DNA of 64,000 bases from Gnetum montanum (Eukaryota > Streptophyta > Gnetopsida > Gnetales > Gnetaceae). Where the stretch lies: contig MNCI01027357.1 in NCBI GenBank assembly GCA_015680685.1, forward strand, positions 181,394 through 245,393, read 5' to 3'. Below, piece by piece: positions 23,177 through 35,309 of the stretch; the stretch's first letter is position 1, and the number at the start of each line of letters is the position of its first letter. The notes under the pieces were generated by a model, which searched no databases, was not told the DNA's origin, and saw only the letters and a program-made list of their open reading frames with translations. A program made the translations under genes and the position numbers.

Positions 23177-25090
23177 TACCCCCATGACTAAATAAAAACT
23201 TGTCCTTCAGTTCCTTACAAAATATTGGGAAGGTATGGGATTATTGACTTGAATGATGACTAATGGTGAATGGGATGACATGTGAACGGATCAACATTAC
23301 AATACATAAAAATATTAGTGTTCATGACTACAAGAGTGAACACTATACATAAGTGACATCTAGCCTTATTTGGAAACTGAGAGAGGAGAGAGAGAGAGAA
23401 AAGAAGAAGACGTGTTGTTGCCGATGCCAAGATTGCACCTTCCATTGTCTATCCATAATTGCGCCATCAATCTTGTTCCTTGCACAATCATTCCAGTACC
23501 AGTCGATGCTGAGTGTTTCCTCCAGATCCGGTTCATTACTGTATGATTGTCATTTGCACACATAACATATTCACATATGAGCAAGGATAAGTAAATCACA
23601 ATACAGTTGATACCTTGCCTCAGTGTAAGGTCCATTGGCTGAGTTGTGATATGGCCAATATGGATTCTAGAGATATAACACTGGTGACTACCCAAGGTGT
23701 AGGGGTTAGGAAAAATTGAAAAAATGGACTAGGGCCCCATGACTAAGAGCAATCCTCCGGTAGCGATAGAATGGAAAAAGATAAGGAATAAGAAAGAAGG
23801 AGAAAAAGAAACAATGGAAATGCCGATAAAATGGATGTCAGAGATGGGAATGAACTAAAAAATGGTTGATTGTGGAAATTTTTAAGGGAAAGAAGTTAAT
23901 TGATGCACCAAATAGGAATGCCAGTGGGTCCTCCCTAAAGCAGGCTCATGCCCTTTATGTCTTAACAAACTCGCATTCAAAGAGTCCATAGGCTTTGGAA
24001 ATGTCATTTAGGAGCAAGAGTTAAAGACTTAACCCCAAGAATTCACCAAAGAGAAAGCAATGCATCAACCAAAATATAGACTACTGATATAACCGATAAT
24101 GAGGTGGAAAATAGAGAAAGAATGATGGTGAGAAGAGAATGGAATGGAGTCCCAAGAACAAGGTGGTGTACAACCCCTTGTGTATTTATGGTTAATGTGA
24201 CTAAGTAGATCTCATCCCAAATCCAGCCTCAAACAATCCACATCCAGTGACTTTGCATTAATACACTTGGCCAATCCATCCACTTGAAGTAACAAGAATG
24301 CTTTTTCCAAAGAGTCACCACCATTCTGAGGAAAAGAGAAAGGGCCTTAGTTAGAGGGAACATGTTTTTTTAGTTCCATAACTAGTGCTTGTAGCCCAGA
24401 TGATTATTTTGTCTAAGGGGTGTGCGTTGAATTCTTACTATTTTTTTTTGCGTGAGAACCACACCATGAAAAGACTTATTTTTATTGGTTCAACTTCTCG
24501 ATAATGGAGCAATGTCGAAATGGTAAGGAAAACTCAAGAAGAAAATATCCAAGCACCCAAGAGAATAGCTAGCACAAATGCATCAAATCCCTTTGAAGTC
24601 ACACCCTTTTCAATCCTTGAGTCCTTCCTTAGTTTGAGAAATGCCCAATCACCAATTTGTTAATAGTTTTATTATTAGATAAGGGGACTACACAATTCCA
24701 AGCCAAGAGAGACCATAGAAATTCATGGATGCATGGATGCCGTGGACTCATTGCGTATTATATCAAAAGAACCATACCTTAGTATCAACATCATAACTCA
24801 AAGGTAAAAATAAAACATTAGCAATCAATGGAATATAGTTCATACCACCATCAGGAGCACTTATTAGGTGATGAATCTAACAAAACAAAAACAGCAAACA
24901 AAGACAAAAACAAGAACAAGAACAAAAACAAACAAAAAAAACAGTCACACAAAGAAGTGAAAAAAGTATAAACGATGTTGCAAAACAAAAACAAGAAAAG
25001 TTAAAGAAAGTTGTAAATCAAAAATATGTCAAAGAAAAAATTTAAAAGGAACTGAGGGCCTCAAATGGTTAGTAGAGGTGGCCGTCTCCC
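23177..25090 (-). other. Element 2 3' untranslated region with small-ORF relic and second PPT-like tract
   Basis: Minus-strand region between pol and LTR. It begins with a U-rich tract in RNA sense (24880-24950 on the plus strand is A-rich), contains the conserved motif at 23922-23950, and a second purine tract (GTCATGGGGCCC near 23725). This is followed by a frameshifted counterpart of the 100-codon ORF of Element 3 (23366-23695, shared words QGTRLMAQLW and NLGIGN). Confidence 0.6.
23922..23950 (-). promoter_or_regulatory. conserved 3'-UTR motif, copy in Element 2
   Basis: Minus strand: GAGCCTGCTTTAGGGAGGAC then CCACT. Confidence 0.6.
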
Positions 25091-25099
25091 CAATGACTA

Positions 25100-28000
25100 A
25101 CTTGGAAGGAGGAGAGCTGAAATAGTGATCAGGGTCATCCCTTCTCAGAGGTATCATGTGCACTAACCATTCTAAATTCATGGAAAGGTTTGATCTATTG
25201 CACATTGAATAACAATCTCTTATTAGGGCTCTCAGGTTTGTATATGATCATGGCCCCTAAAGGAAAGGTTGAATGAATAATGTAATGTCCTTCTAACAAT
25301 GTTTGAAATTTTGTGCGTTGTGGCACATGTGTGGGATTCCGATAGAGAACCTTATCTCCTGGTTGATACTTAACCTTTCAAATCTTCAAGTAATGGCGTT
25401 GCTTGTTATATGCCTTATGCAACTCATTTGATGACAAGACAACTAATCAATTTTCGTCTAGCATGTTTAAAGTTTCCAACCTTTGTTTTTGTGCTAGATC
25501 AAGATTGAGGTGGAGGTCACAAGCCATTGATAGTGTATAGAGCTTGGTTTGAATCGGAAGCGTTGGAAGCTTTCCGTACACTAACTCATAGGGAGAGTTT
25601 CCAGGTGGAGCGGTATGCCCAAAGAGCATCATTCAGTTTAGTGCTCCAATCTTGCCTATACTTGCTAATTTTCCTAGTCAATATTTTAGTGATCTCCTTG
25701 TTGGTGACCTCAGCTTGTCCATTAGCTTGGGGGTGATAAGGTGTAGTCAATTTATGTTTAACCCCTAAGCATTGCATGGACTTTTGAAAAGTTGCACCTA
25801 TGAAATGTGTTCCATTATCTGAAATAAGTGCACGTGACACAGCAAACCTATTTATGATTTGTTGTTGCACAAATCATGCAGCTGTAGATGATGTGCAGTT
25901 TGTAACAGTAGCTACTTCAACCCATTTCATTAGATAGTCTATGGAAACTACAATGTAAGCTTTTTCATTGGACATTGGTGTAATGGGCCCCATAAAGTCT
26001 ATTCCCCAAATGTCGAAGGGTTCTAAAGGTTGAGTCCATTGTTTGGGACCCTCCATTCTAGTAGTCATTCCCCCATCATGTTGGCAACACTCACAAGATC
26101 AGACAAATTGATGGGCATCCCAAAATAATGTTGGCCAGTAATATCCTGCAAGCAAGATCTTAATAGCCATTTGTCTCCCTACATAGTGACCCCCACAAGG
26201 GCCCTCATGAGCATCTTGGAGAACTCATAGTTGGTCTACCTCAGGCACGTACCATCGAACCAAGCCATTAGGACTCACTTTGTAAAGTTGTCCTTTGATC
26301 TTCATGAAGTACTTGGCTCTGTGAAGAAATTGTTGTTTCTTCCTAAAGTCTAGCTCCTATGGTGTTTGTTGAGTAAGGAGATAGGTGAGAATGCTACTAT
26401 ACTAGTTTGTATCCATGGGTTGGTTATTCACTACATTAGCAAAGAGAGCTTCATCAGGAAAATGATCAAACATTACATATTCATCCTCTGTGTTGTCCCA
26501 GTGCAACCAAGATAAATGATCTACAACTACATTCTTGGTGCCTTTTTGATTGATCATCGTTAGATTGAACTTCTATAGGATTACCAACCATCATATAATA
26601 CAAGGGCTAACAGGTGGCTTGTCCATGAGGAACCAGATTGCACTATGATCTGTGTGGATGAACACTTTGTAACCTAACATATAGTACCTAAACTTATCCA
26701 GTGCAAACACTACAGCCATTACTTCTTTCTCTGTAGTTGTGTAGTGAAGTTGTGCACCGAAAATACTTCTACTTGTACAATGGATGTAGTAGGGACATTT
26801 TTGGTCATCTAACTATGTAAGTACAGCTCCTAAAGCATAATTGGACGCATCAGTCATTATGTGGAATAGTCTGGACTAGTCAGGAGCTTGTAGAATGGGA
26901 GTTTTTACAAGCTTTTATTTTAGAGTTTGGAATGCTCATTCACATTCCTTGGTCCACGCAAAAGGTATGTCCTTCTTTGTTAGTTCTACCAACGGTTTGG
27001 AAATCTTGGAGAAGTTCTCAATGAATCTCCTATAGTAGCTAGTGTATCCATGGAATGACTAAATGTCTTTGACAGTTTCCGGTTGACGGGTGATTCCTTG
27101 GATGACCCTAATTTTATCTAGGTCAACCTCTATTCCTGCATGTAGAACCTTATGCCCAAGTACTATGCCTTCTTGGACCATTAAATGGATTTTTTGCCAG
27201 TTGAGCCTTAAGTTGGTTTCTACACATATTTCTAGCACTTTCTCTAATCAGTCCAAGGCTTGATCAAAACTTGTTCCATAGGTGAAGAAGTCGTCCATAA
27301 AGACTTCCACTCCGTTCCCTATCTGCTATTGCAATGTGCTTAGAACTAGGTGTTGAAACATGGCAAGAGCATTACACAAGCCAAACGACATTTATTTATA
27401 TGCAAACACTCCCCAAGGATTATTGAACGTTGTCTTGGCTTGGTCTTCAGGGGCTATCCGTATTTGGTTGTATCCACTATAGCCATCCAGAAAACTATAA
27501 TAGTGATGCCCTGCTATGGTGTCTAAGACTTGGTTAACTAATGGCAATAGAAAGTGATCCTTAAATGTTGCCATGTTCAGTAGCCTAAAATCTATGCACA
27601 CCCTCCATTTGCCTCCCTTTTTAGGAATGATCACTAAAGGGCTAACCCATTCGTTATCAGTAATGGGATATATGAACCCAGTATTAAGAAGCTATTCTAT
27701 TTCTTCTTTTACTAATTGCTTCAATTACCTTTGCAGTTGTTTTCAAGGTTTCATGGAGGGGTCAGTGTAAATCCTATGTTGGCATATCCTAGGATTTGTT
27801 CCAGTTAATTTAGGATATGACCAGGCAAAGGCTTTTGACCACTTATTTATTACTTTTAGTAGTCTTCCTTTTTGTTTGGAAGCAAGTCTTGTGTTGATGA
27901 TTACCAATTTTCCATTTTCAAGGGTCATATATTCCAGACCGGTGGGCAATGGTTTCAATTCTAGGGGCTCTTGTTTGAATTTTTCAGGAATTTCCAACTT

Positions 28001-28750
28001 CCCCCAGTTGATGTTTTCAAGGTTAAGGTTTGGAAGTTGGCAACAGACTTGCTCTAGTGCATCTATGCTTTCGATGTAGGCACAAGTTATTTCCTCAGTT
28101 AGTTCCATGCATGTTAGTGAGTTTTTCTCTTGATCAGCTATTAGCCACTGGGTGTCTTATTGTCGTGTGGCTATTGCATACAAGTACTTTTGTATATTGA
28201 TGTCTTGTGCATACCGGTTGCATGCAGGCAATGGTAAATTTTTCACAACCCATGATCTCTGCACGCAATTGCACCCTATATCACTGTATGCGATGCATAG
28301 AACCTTCTTCTTCTCGATCTTTCCAAAAGTGTTCTTCTTAGATATTTCTAGGGAAAGATCACAGATTCCTAGGCATGCATCTATAGTACTTAGCCATGCT
28401 CTTCCCATTATTATTTGGAAGTTCCCTTTACCATTATTCACTTGTATCACTAGGAAATTAGTTGGGTACGACCACCCACACACAGTGGTGATGATGTCCT
28501 CCACCAATCCTAGGGAAACAGTGATGGACTAGTCAGCTAGCTCTAGGTGAATATATCTCTTCCTTAATGGAGACAGGTTCTAGGCTTTGTACATTTCTTG
28601 TGATATTAAGTTGACTCTAGAACCTAAATCTAGAAGAGCTTTGCATGGCTCATTCCCAGCAACTTGGAGATAGATTAGAGGGCTTCTAGAATTAACAAAT
28701 TTCCTGGGAAGGTGGTCGACCTTAATCTAGTCAGTAACGACATGTGTTAA
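25100..28750 (-). pseudogene. Element 2 pol (protease, RT, RNase H, integrase)
   Basis: Protease near 28630 reads ALLDLGSRVN, with the DSG serine replaced by Leu. RT: 27392-27634 carries WRVCIDFRLLN and FLDGYSGYNQIRIAPEDQ, and the FMDD catalytic box lies near 27290-27313. RNase H keeps the expected acidic residues (TDASNYALGAV, TTEKEVMAV, HTDHSA, VVDHLS). Integrase: 25874-26068 (GIDFMGPIT), 25586-25870 (SDNGTHF, GQAEVTNKE), 25447-25632 (YELVYGKLPTLP), retaining D, D and E. Stops are mainly TAG or TGA in place of expected Gln, Arg or Trp codons. FMDD is typical of the Athila lineage and is not a mutation. Confidence 0.8.
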
Positions 28751-28899
28751 TATAACTGTATGCGTTGAACTCGGTGTTTGGTTCGAAGGGAGCTCTGAAG
28801 CCTTATTTGATGGGGAGGCATTCAAAGGTTCAACTGCTTGTGGTTGTAAGGGCTTGGTTGGACTGTTGGCTTTGAAGAAAGGTATTTTCTTCATACGGT

Positions 28900-31180
28900 T
28901 GTTAGAACCAATAGTAGGTTGAGGATTTACAGCCCTTGTGGCATTGCGTTGCTACGGTTGAGTAGGGAGTTCCCCTTGCATTGTTAGAGTGGATGGTAAT
29001 GGAGCTATTGGTGTGAGAGCTACGGATGGATTTGAAGGATGGCATATTTGTGGGTTATCTTCCCTAGGAGAAGGAGTTCTATAACACTCATGGGCTTGGT
29101 AGTGATGTTGTGGTGTAACATGACTAACAGAGTCATGTGGAGAGATTGGATGCTGCACGTAGTAGCNAACCGTCGGGGTGCTTGCTGTTTATTTAGTCGT
29201 GGGTTGAGTGCGTACACCCCAAACTCTTGTAGATGTGAGATCACTGGGTAACATCCCTTAGGATGGTCATATTGGCATATCTCACATCCACCATCATTGT
29301 CCATGTCTGAATCCACAACCTCTTCTGTGATGGTCATTTTACCCTTACCCTTATTACGTGCATTTTCCACTTCTCTCTTTTTCTTTTTGTCGTGGTCACT
29401 ACCTCGATCCCTAGACTCCTCTATAATTTTAAGAATAGTTTCAAACCTACTATCCAGGGAGTCCCACATTTGGTCTACCTTTGCCTATACTTTTGTTGTT
29501 AAATTTTGGAAAGGTAAAGTTTTCCTATTCACCATCTCTTTGAGTGGTGACTCTTCTTCCTCCTCACAAAATCTCACTCCTCTTTTTCGAAGGGAAGGAT
29601 CTCACTTGTATTCTTCTACACTTTCTCTCTTTCATAGCTCACCTTCTCCTTTGGCTACTTGCTCTAGAAATCTATGAATTTGATGAGACCTAAGCTCCGA
29701 TAACCTTCTTTGGCTGTACGTCCCAATGGTTCTTCTTGTTTCATGTCTAAGTCCATTAACAAGATGGTGTAGTTTATCCTGCTATGAATAACCATGTCTA
29801 GGGCAATGATGTAATAGTGCATAATAGTAGCCCATGGTAGCATCCAAGGGGTCATGATTTCCTTGCTTTCATCCTTGGATTTGCTTCCATAGGTTAGACA
29901 CTCGGGAGTACATTTGGTACTTATCATTGAACAGTTCTAACATTGTACTCCACCTCCAAATGGATTCCAATTCTAAGGACTGGTACCAGGTTTCAGCTTC
30001 TTTTACTAGTGTCCTTGGGAATAACTTCAGTTTTTTTCATTCATTTTCTATGTTTTGCAAGGCACATGCATCATGGAATGCTTGTAAATGATTTTGAGGA
30101 TCAGCGTTGTATCCCCCTTCAAATCGTGGGATGTTGTTCATGTCTAACCTTTTGATCCTACTATCCTTTTGGTGCCTTGTTGGAACTCTTACAACCTCCA
30201 TTATATCTAGCATGCTTCTAGTTGCGAGTAGGGATTCTTTGTGATCGTCTCGTTGATAGCATCTATGGTGTCTACGCAGTTCCCTACTTTCCCTTCTTAT
30301 ATGCCTTGATTCCTTAGAGTTCCCTTGTCCTCTTTCTCGACTGTCTTGTCGATGTTTTTCACTTTGTTTTCACTTATCCTCATGATTGGTTTCCCTATGA
30401 TTACATCCAGACACTGAAGGAGAGGGTGAAGGTGACAATGAAGGTGAAGAAGAAGGAGAACCATCACCATGACGGTGTTTTCTACCTTCTCTTTGGTGGT
30501 CTTAGCCTCGATCATGATCACGATCAGAATGTCTGCCTTTATCATGTGTTTGTGTTCCCTCATTGAACACTTCATGTTAGTGGGTATTAGAACTAGGGTT
30601 GTGAATAGTATAGTGAAGGTTCTGATACACTACCTCTTGACCAATGTTAGGAGGAGGAACATCGTTTCGTGGGGAACCTGTTGAAGCAGGTTCACCATTC
30701 TCAATTTCGCTCAAAATGTGCAGAGCATCATGGGGCCATTTACCCTTCAAGGATGTATGGTATCTCTCCTGTCACAAGTCCCTTTGACGTTGCACTTATA
30801 TGGGATGATAGTCCCTTGTGTCATGATTGCATGCAACGTATTTTGCATATAAAAGCGACATGCCTATTCATGTGAGAGCATGAAGGAGCATGTTGGGGAT
30901 TGATCGATCTGGAGGTAATACTATGTTACCCTCCAAGTCTCTTTAATGCAGTTGTTCATCTTGGTGGAGAATAAAGGTGAAATCAGGTACATACTCTTTC
31001 GGATGAGTATATACCACATGAAACTATTGAGGAACTGGTGGATTTTGGTTATGTGTATTATGCCGCCGACTACCTCTTGTGTTAGTCCTAGGTGGTGAAG
31101 TGCTCTTATGTGAAGAAGAAGATATTTTGTCTTGTCGGTGTGCGATGTACCATTGTCTTATCTTTCTTTGATTAACCCTA
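28900..31180 (-). pseudogene. Element 2 gag, broken
   Basis: The C-terminal part (29020-29469) runs from RFETILKIIEES through a Lys/Asp/Glu-rich helix to the knuckle CEICQYDHPKGCYP, whose last Cys has shifted or become Tyr. A Pro-rich tail follows (28952-29158). Earlier gag pieces in other frames extend up to about 31180. Two frames and one ambiguous base (29167) interrupt it. Its order and the sequence around the knuckle match Element 3 closely. Confidence 0.65.
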
Positions 31181-31250
31181 AGGGTTCGTTCTAACATTCC
31201 AACAATATGAATGATTTCCTATGTTCTATGTAGCACACAAACAACTAAGT

Positions 31251-31268
31251 CCCCAACAACGATGCCAA
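31251..31268 (-). promoter_or_regulatory. Element 2 primer-binding site (tRNA-Asp type)
   Basis: Minus strand TTGGCATCGTTGTTGGGGAC adjoins the 5' LTR and matches the complement of tRNA-Asp(GUC) with a few transitions. Confidence 0.75.
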
Positions 31269-32076
31269 TGATGAGTGGTGAGGTACCCCTACACTCAACC
31301 ATAGGAATACGAGCGTTTTATGCATGATCCAGTCAAACTCCAAGGACTAAGTGCTTATGTGCCTTAATGGAACACTCAGGATTAATCAATTGTTGTCTTC
31401 CAAAACTTACTTGTATTGTCACGGTTGTATAGTTAAGTAAGCTTGAGGTACATAATTTTTATAGCTTTTATATTTTTTATGTCTTATGCTAATAAAAGAG
31501 AGGGAGAGAGAACTAAGTGGCTAACTTACATTAACTATTCATTAACTAGTTTTTAAATGTTTCTAACACTAGTATCCATTCCCACTTGCCATACACATCT
31601 TGAACTAGTGCAATGCTGCTGGGATTACCAAATGCTAATTGTCACTGGGTTACCAAGTGCTATACGCATGCTCGAAGCGGGCGTACTGAGTGTATTTAAC
31701 TAAGGGGGTTGAAGGTTGAGAGAGATATTAATTAACTAGGAAAGCATTAAATAATAATTAATTACTAATTAGCCTAATCTATATGCTGCAAGGTTTATCA
31801 TAAAGTTTGTCTTTATTGCCGTACACAAAATTGTGCTCAGGTACAAATTGCTCGAATAAAGATCTATTCACTCTATGACTCCTACCGTGGGCACATAGAA
31901 ATAATTCTAACTCTAGAATAAAAAAATTGCAAGAATCTGGCTAAAGGTCTAAGTCTAACTCCCCTGGAACAAAAAGTGCTACCTCTTATTTATAGAAGAT
32001 GAGGCAGGATGAGATATTACGTATGCGATATCGCGTGGTAGATGTGATATCGCATACGCGATATCATGGCTCATCA
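31269..32076 (-). repeat. Element 2 5' LTR
   Basis: 808 bp, TGATGAG...CTCATCA in plus reading, paired with 22366-23176. GATATCGC palindromic words lie at 32010-32066. Followed by target duplication ATTGG. Confidence 0.9.
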
Positions 32077-34755
32077 ATTGGCATTATTGCTATGGACTTG
32101 TATGAAATTATTTTACTTAACTAAGTCATACAAGGATCTTTGTAGGATCATAATGATAAATCATAAGAGAATAATATTTTATTCAAGGCATACTTAAAAC
32201 AAATTAAAAAGATGTAGTCTTCTTGCAAGGTTGATTCTCCACCTACAGATGACTTCATAAGACCACATGATAGAATAAGGAAGAATCTAGAGGATTTACC
32301 CCAATCGATTAAAGTTTTCTACACTCATCGAGATTCTTATCATCTAGAATTCACCCTTATCCTTTATTAGAATGAACAACTATGATGGCGAGACTTGGAG
32401 GGTAACATACTATTTCCACTTAATTGTGTAATCTTATCAATGTTCATGTCATTAATAATGAAGTTGGGGCTTGAAGAAAAAACCCTAGAATATCAAGTGG
32501 ATGATTGTATCTTCAAAGATTGCCAACTAATGAAGAGAAAAAATTCATAGAGGCTCTCCATGAAGCTTTGAAAGACAAAGGGATTCTAATCCAACTAAAA
32601 TTGTAGTTATAAAAGAAGGACATTGATCATCCATGAAGTTGATATCAACACTAGGATCCTCCTCTCTTTGATGGAGATGACATAACTCATCAATGGTTAT
32701 GTTCAATCTTGCTAAGTAACCAAGGGAAGTAGAGAGGCAAACCCAGAAATAGTCAAACTTTAAGAACAAGATCTCCTAACCATTAATCTAGATAATAATA
32801 AAGGGTCCAAAGAAGAGAAGTAAGCCAACATAACTCTTCTAGCTCTCCATCCTCATCTTCATCTTTATCATCAATCTTTGACAAGGAGAAATGTAATCCT
32901 AACTAAAGGGGAAATGACCATAGACAAGGTGGAGATGAAAGAAGACCCAACCATAAAGATGGAAGCAAAGAACATCGATAAAAATAAGAAGAAGTAGGGC
33001 ACCACCAAGAAAGGAGGCATAATAAGCATCATTATAGGAGGTGTGGCCATGATGAACATGATGCATATGATAAATTATTACTTGCTATCAAAAGTATGAT
33101 CAACATCTAAAAATTGGTATGTATTCCTATCAAACATTAGAGGGATGTCTAGATTAAATGAATAGACATGAAAAATATTTCTAATTTTTAGGGAGGCTAT
33201 AATGCTGATTCTCAACATCATTTTTAAGCCTTCAATGATGCTTGTGCCTTGAAAAACATTTGAAATGATTAGAAAAAGCTCAAACTCTTTACTAAGATAC
33301 TCATCAAACTGACTGAAAGTTGGTATCGATCCTTGGAACTAGAATCTATCCAAAGATGGAGTAAAATGTTAGAGGCATCCAATGATAAGTATAAAAAATG
33401 CTCAAGTATATATCTTGAGAAAGAAAATTCAAGGATGAAGATAGCATAACCATGAATCCCTTAGCATAACCTTAGGTATGTACTATTCTTTGTTACACTG
33501 ATGCCTAGACCATGGATTTTCTTAGTGGGAATAGCTATGTCACATCATAGATAGACTTAGGAACAAAAATAGTGAAAATATTAGGATCTATGTCCAACGA
33601 AGACTATTGGAGATGAGAGTTCATTGGATACAAAGGCTAATTAACTAGATAGCAAAGAAAGAATAGGATTTGAAGAAATGAAAGAATGTAGAGAAGTGTA
33701 ATAGGGGCTTCTCCACATACAAAAGGAGGTTTATCTCTATGAACTAGACAAAGGAGCATTGCTAAAGGAGGTTGTCCAATGAGAAACCTTACTGATCCAA
33801 AAATTATTACTAAAATCTTAGCCAAGGTTGACAATATGTGAAACTCTATTGATTAGAAATTCCAAATTTCATTAAAGATTATCAAGGGGAAGGAAGAATA
33901 AGGAAGAGCCAAGGATAAAGATAGAAGGAAAAAGGAGATAGAAATGGACTATTATCAATAAAAATAAAAAGTTATTATAGTCGAAGAGATTGTAGGCTTA
34001 TAGGAGTCTAGGGTCTATGTCTTAAACCTAAAGTTTGTTCAAAGAAAAGCACCTAGGAGATTGCCTTATCCACCAACATCTATATCATCTGAGTGGAATG
34101 CTATCTCAACCTTAGGACTACTACTGATAGTGGCATAATCCATAATCATTGGGAATGCCATCATCAAGGCAACAATATTCTTATAGATAGTTGAACCCAT
34201 ATGGATATTATATCTAATAGCTTATGTGACTCAGTAACTCCGCTATCCAAATATTTTTCCATCACTATTATCCTCTAGAGTACCATAAGACTAGAACTCT
34301 ACAAGCTAAATATCCTTTCACTTATATTGATCATCATCCATAGCATCATTCACAAGATGCCTCCATACCCTTATGCCTTGAACTATCAATGTAAGGTGAA
34401 ATATTTCTAGAGCCTCAATAAAGGAATACCACAAGAGCTATGAACTTGCAAGTGGATGATAACTCAAGTTGTTTTAAGCACAACCCTTGGAAAAAAGATA
34501 TTTGTTAGGCCTAATAGTGCACCAAAACTAGTGTAGGTAATTGTGACTATGGAATCCACTCAAACTATAATGGGATATCTAATAACTAGCCTTTAAACAA
34601 AAGAGCCCAAAATGTGCAAATTGTCATGCTAACCCATGTAGTCATAGATTGGATTAAGGTAGGTTATTTTCATAGACAAATAATGAATCTAGGAATTTTC
34701 TTCATTTATTTAAGGAATTCAGGAAATAAGCCATAAAAAGCTCTATGAGACTCAT
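32077..34755 (+). pseudogene. Element 4 primer site and gag relic
   Basis: Starts with TTGGCATTATTGCTATGGAC (32078-32097), the Element 4 PBS, directly after Element 2's target duplication. Gag has no long ORF but aligns with Element 3 gag: compare CACTCATCGAGATTCTTATC (32331-32350) and ATGGCGAGACTTGGAGGGTA (32383-32402) with 37470-37560. It runs into the protease start (AAAGCTCTATGAGACTCA, 34738-34755), where Element 3 is inserted. Heavily decayed, the oldest of the Athila copies here. Confidence 0.6.
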
Positions 34756-34830
34756 TGATGGGACGTGATATTGCATCGGCCGGGATATCGCGTACATGAT
34801 ATCACATTTGACACAATATCGTGTCTTCCC

Positions 34831-34858
34831 CTGCGATATCGCGTACGCGATATCGCAG
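34831..34858. repeat. 28-bp perfect palindrome in Element 3 U3
   Basis: Self-complementary from 34831 to 34858, two GCGATATCGC decamers around a central GTAC, about 15 bases upstream of the TATA box. The 3' LTR keeps only one decamer (45425-45434). Confidence 0.9.
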
Positions 34859-35309
34859 TGCACCGTCAAATCTATAAATAAGAGGCAGCTCTTCCTTATT
34901 TCTCATTCTAGGCCTAGACCGTAGTGAAACTCTGGAAGTTTTACCTATCCAGAGATAGAATAATTTCCATATGCCCGCAGTAGGAGCTCCAAAGTGAACG
35001 AATCTTTATTCGAGTAAATATTGTACCTGAACACAAGTTTGTGTACAGAAATAAAGATGAACTTGTTAGATAAACCTTGCAGTGGATGGAATAGGCTAAA
35101 TAGGATTTTAATTGCTGTTATTTATTATTTACTGTTTAAATGATTTATTAGTTAATTAAATCTCTAACAATCCTTCTCCCATAGTTAAGTGCATTCACTA
35201 TGACCGCTTCGAGCATGTGCGTTACGCTTAGTGATCTCAACAACGACTAGCATTTGGTAACCAAGGTTGCATTGGTTTAGGGTGTGAATGGTAAGTGGGA
35301 ATAGATACT

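Larger units (their letters stand above)
22366..32076 (-). mobile_element. Element 2: complete Athila-like Ty3/gypsy element
   Basis: 9711 bp with a perfect target duplication ATTGG (22361-22365 and 32077-32081). Minus-strand order: 5' LTR 31269-32076, tRNA-Asp-type PBS, gag (about 31180-28900), pol (about 28750-25100), long 3' untranslated region with a small ORF, PPT, 3' LTR 22366-23176. Pol order is protease, RT, RNase H, integrase. RT has the FMDD box usual for Athila. All domains are recognisable, but stops and shifts make it defective. It sits exactly at the LTR/PBS junction of Element 4. Confidence 0.9.

Noticed and set aside
27290-27313. FMDD instead of YxDD in Athila-like RT as a catalytic mutation
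   Set aside because: FMDD is the normal form in the Athila lineage and is shared by Elements 2 and 3.
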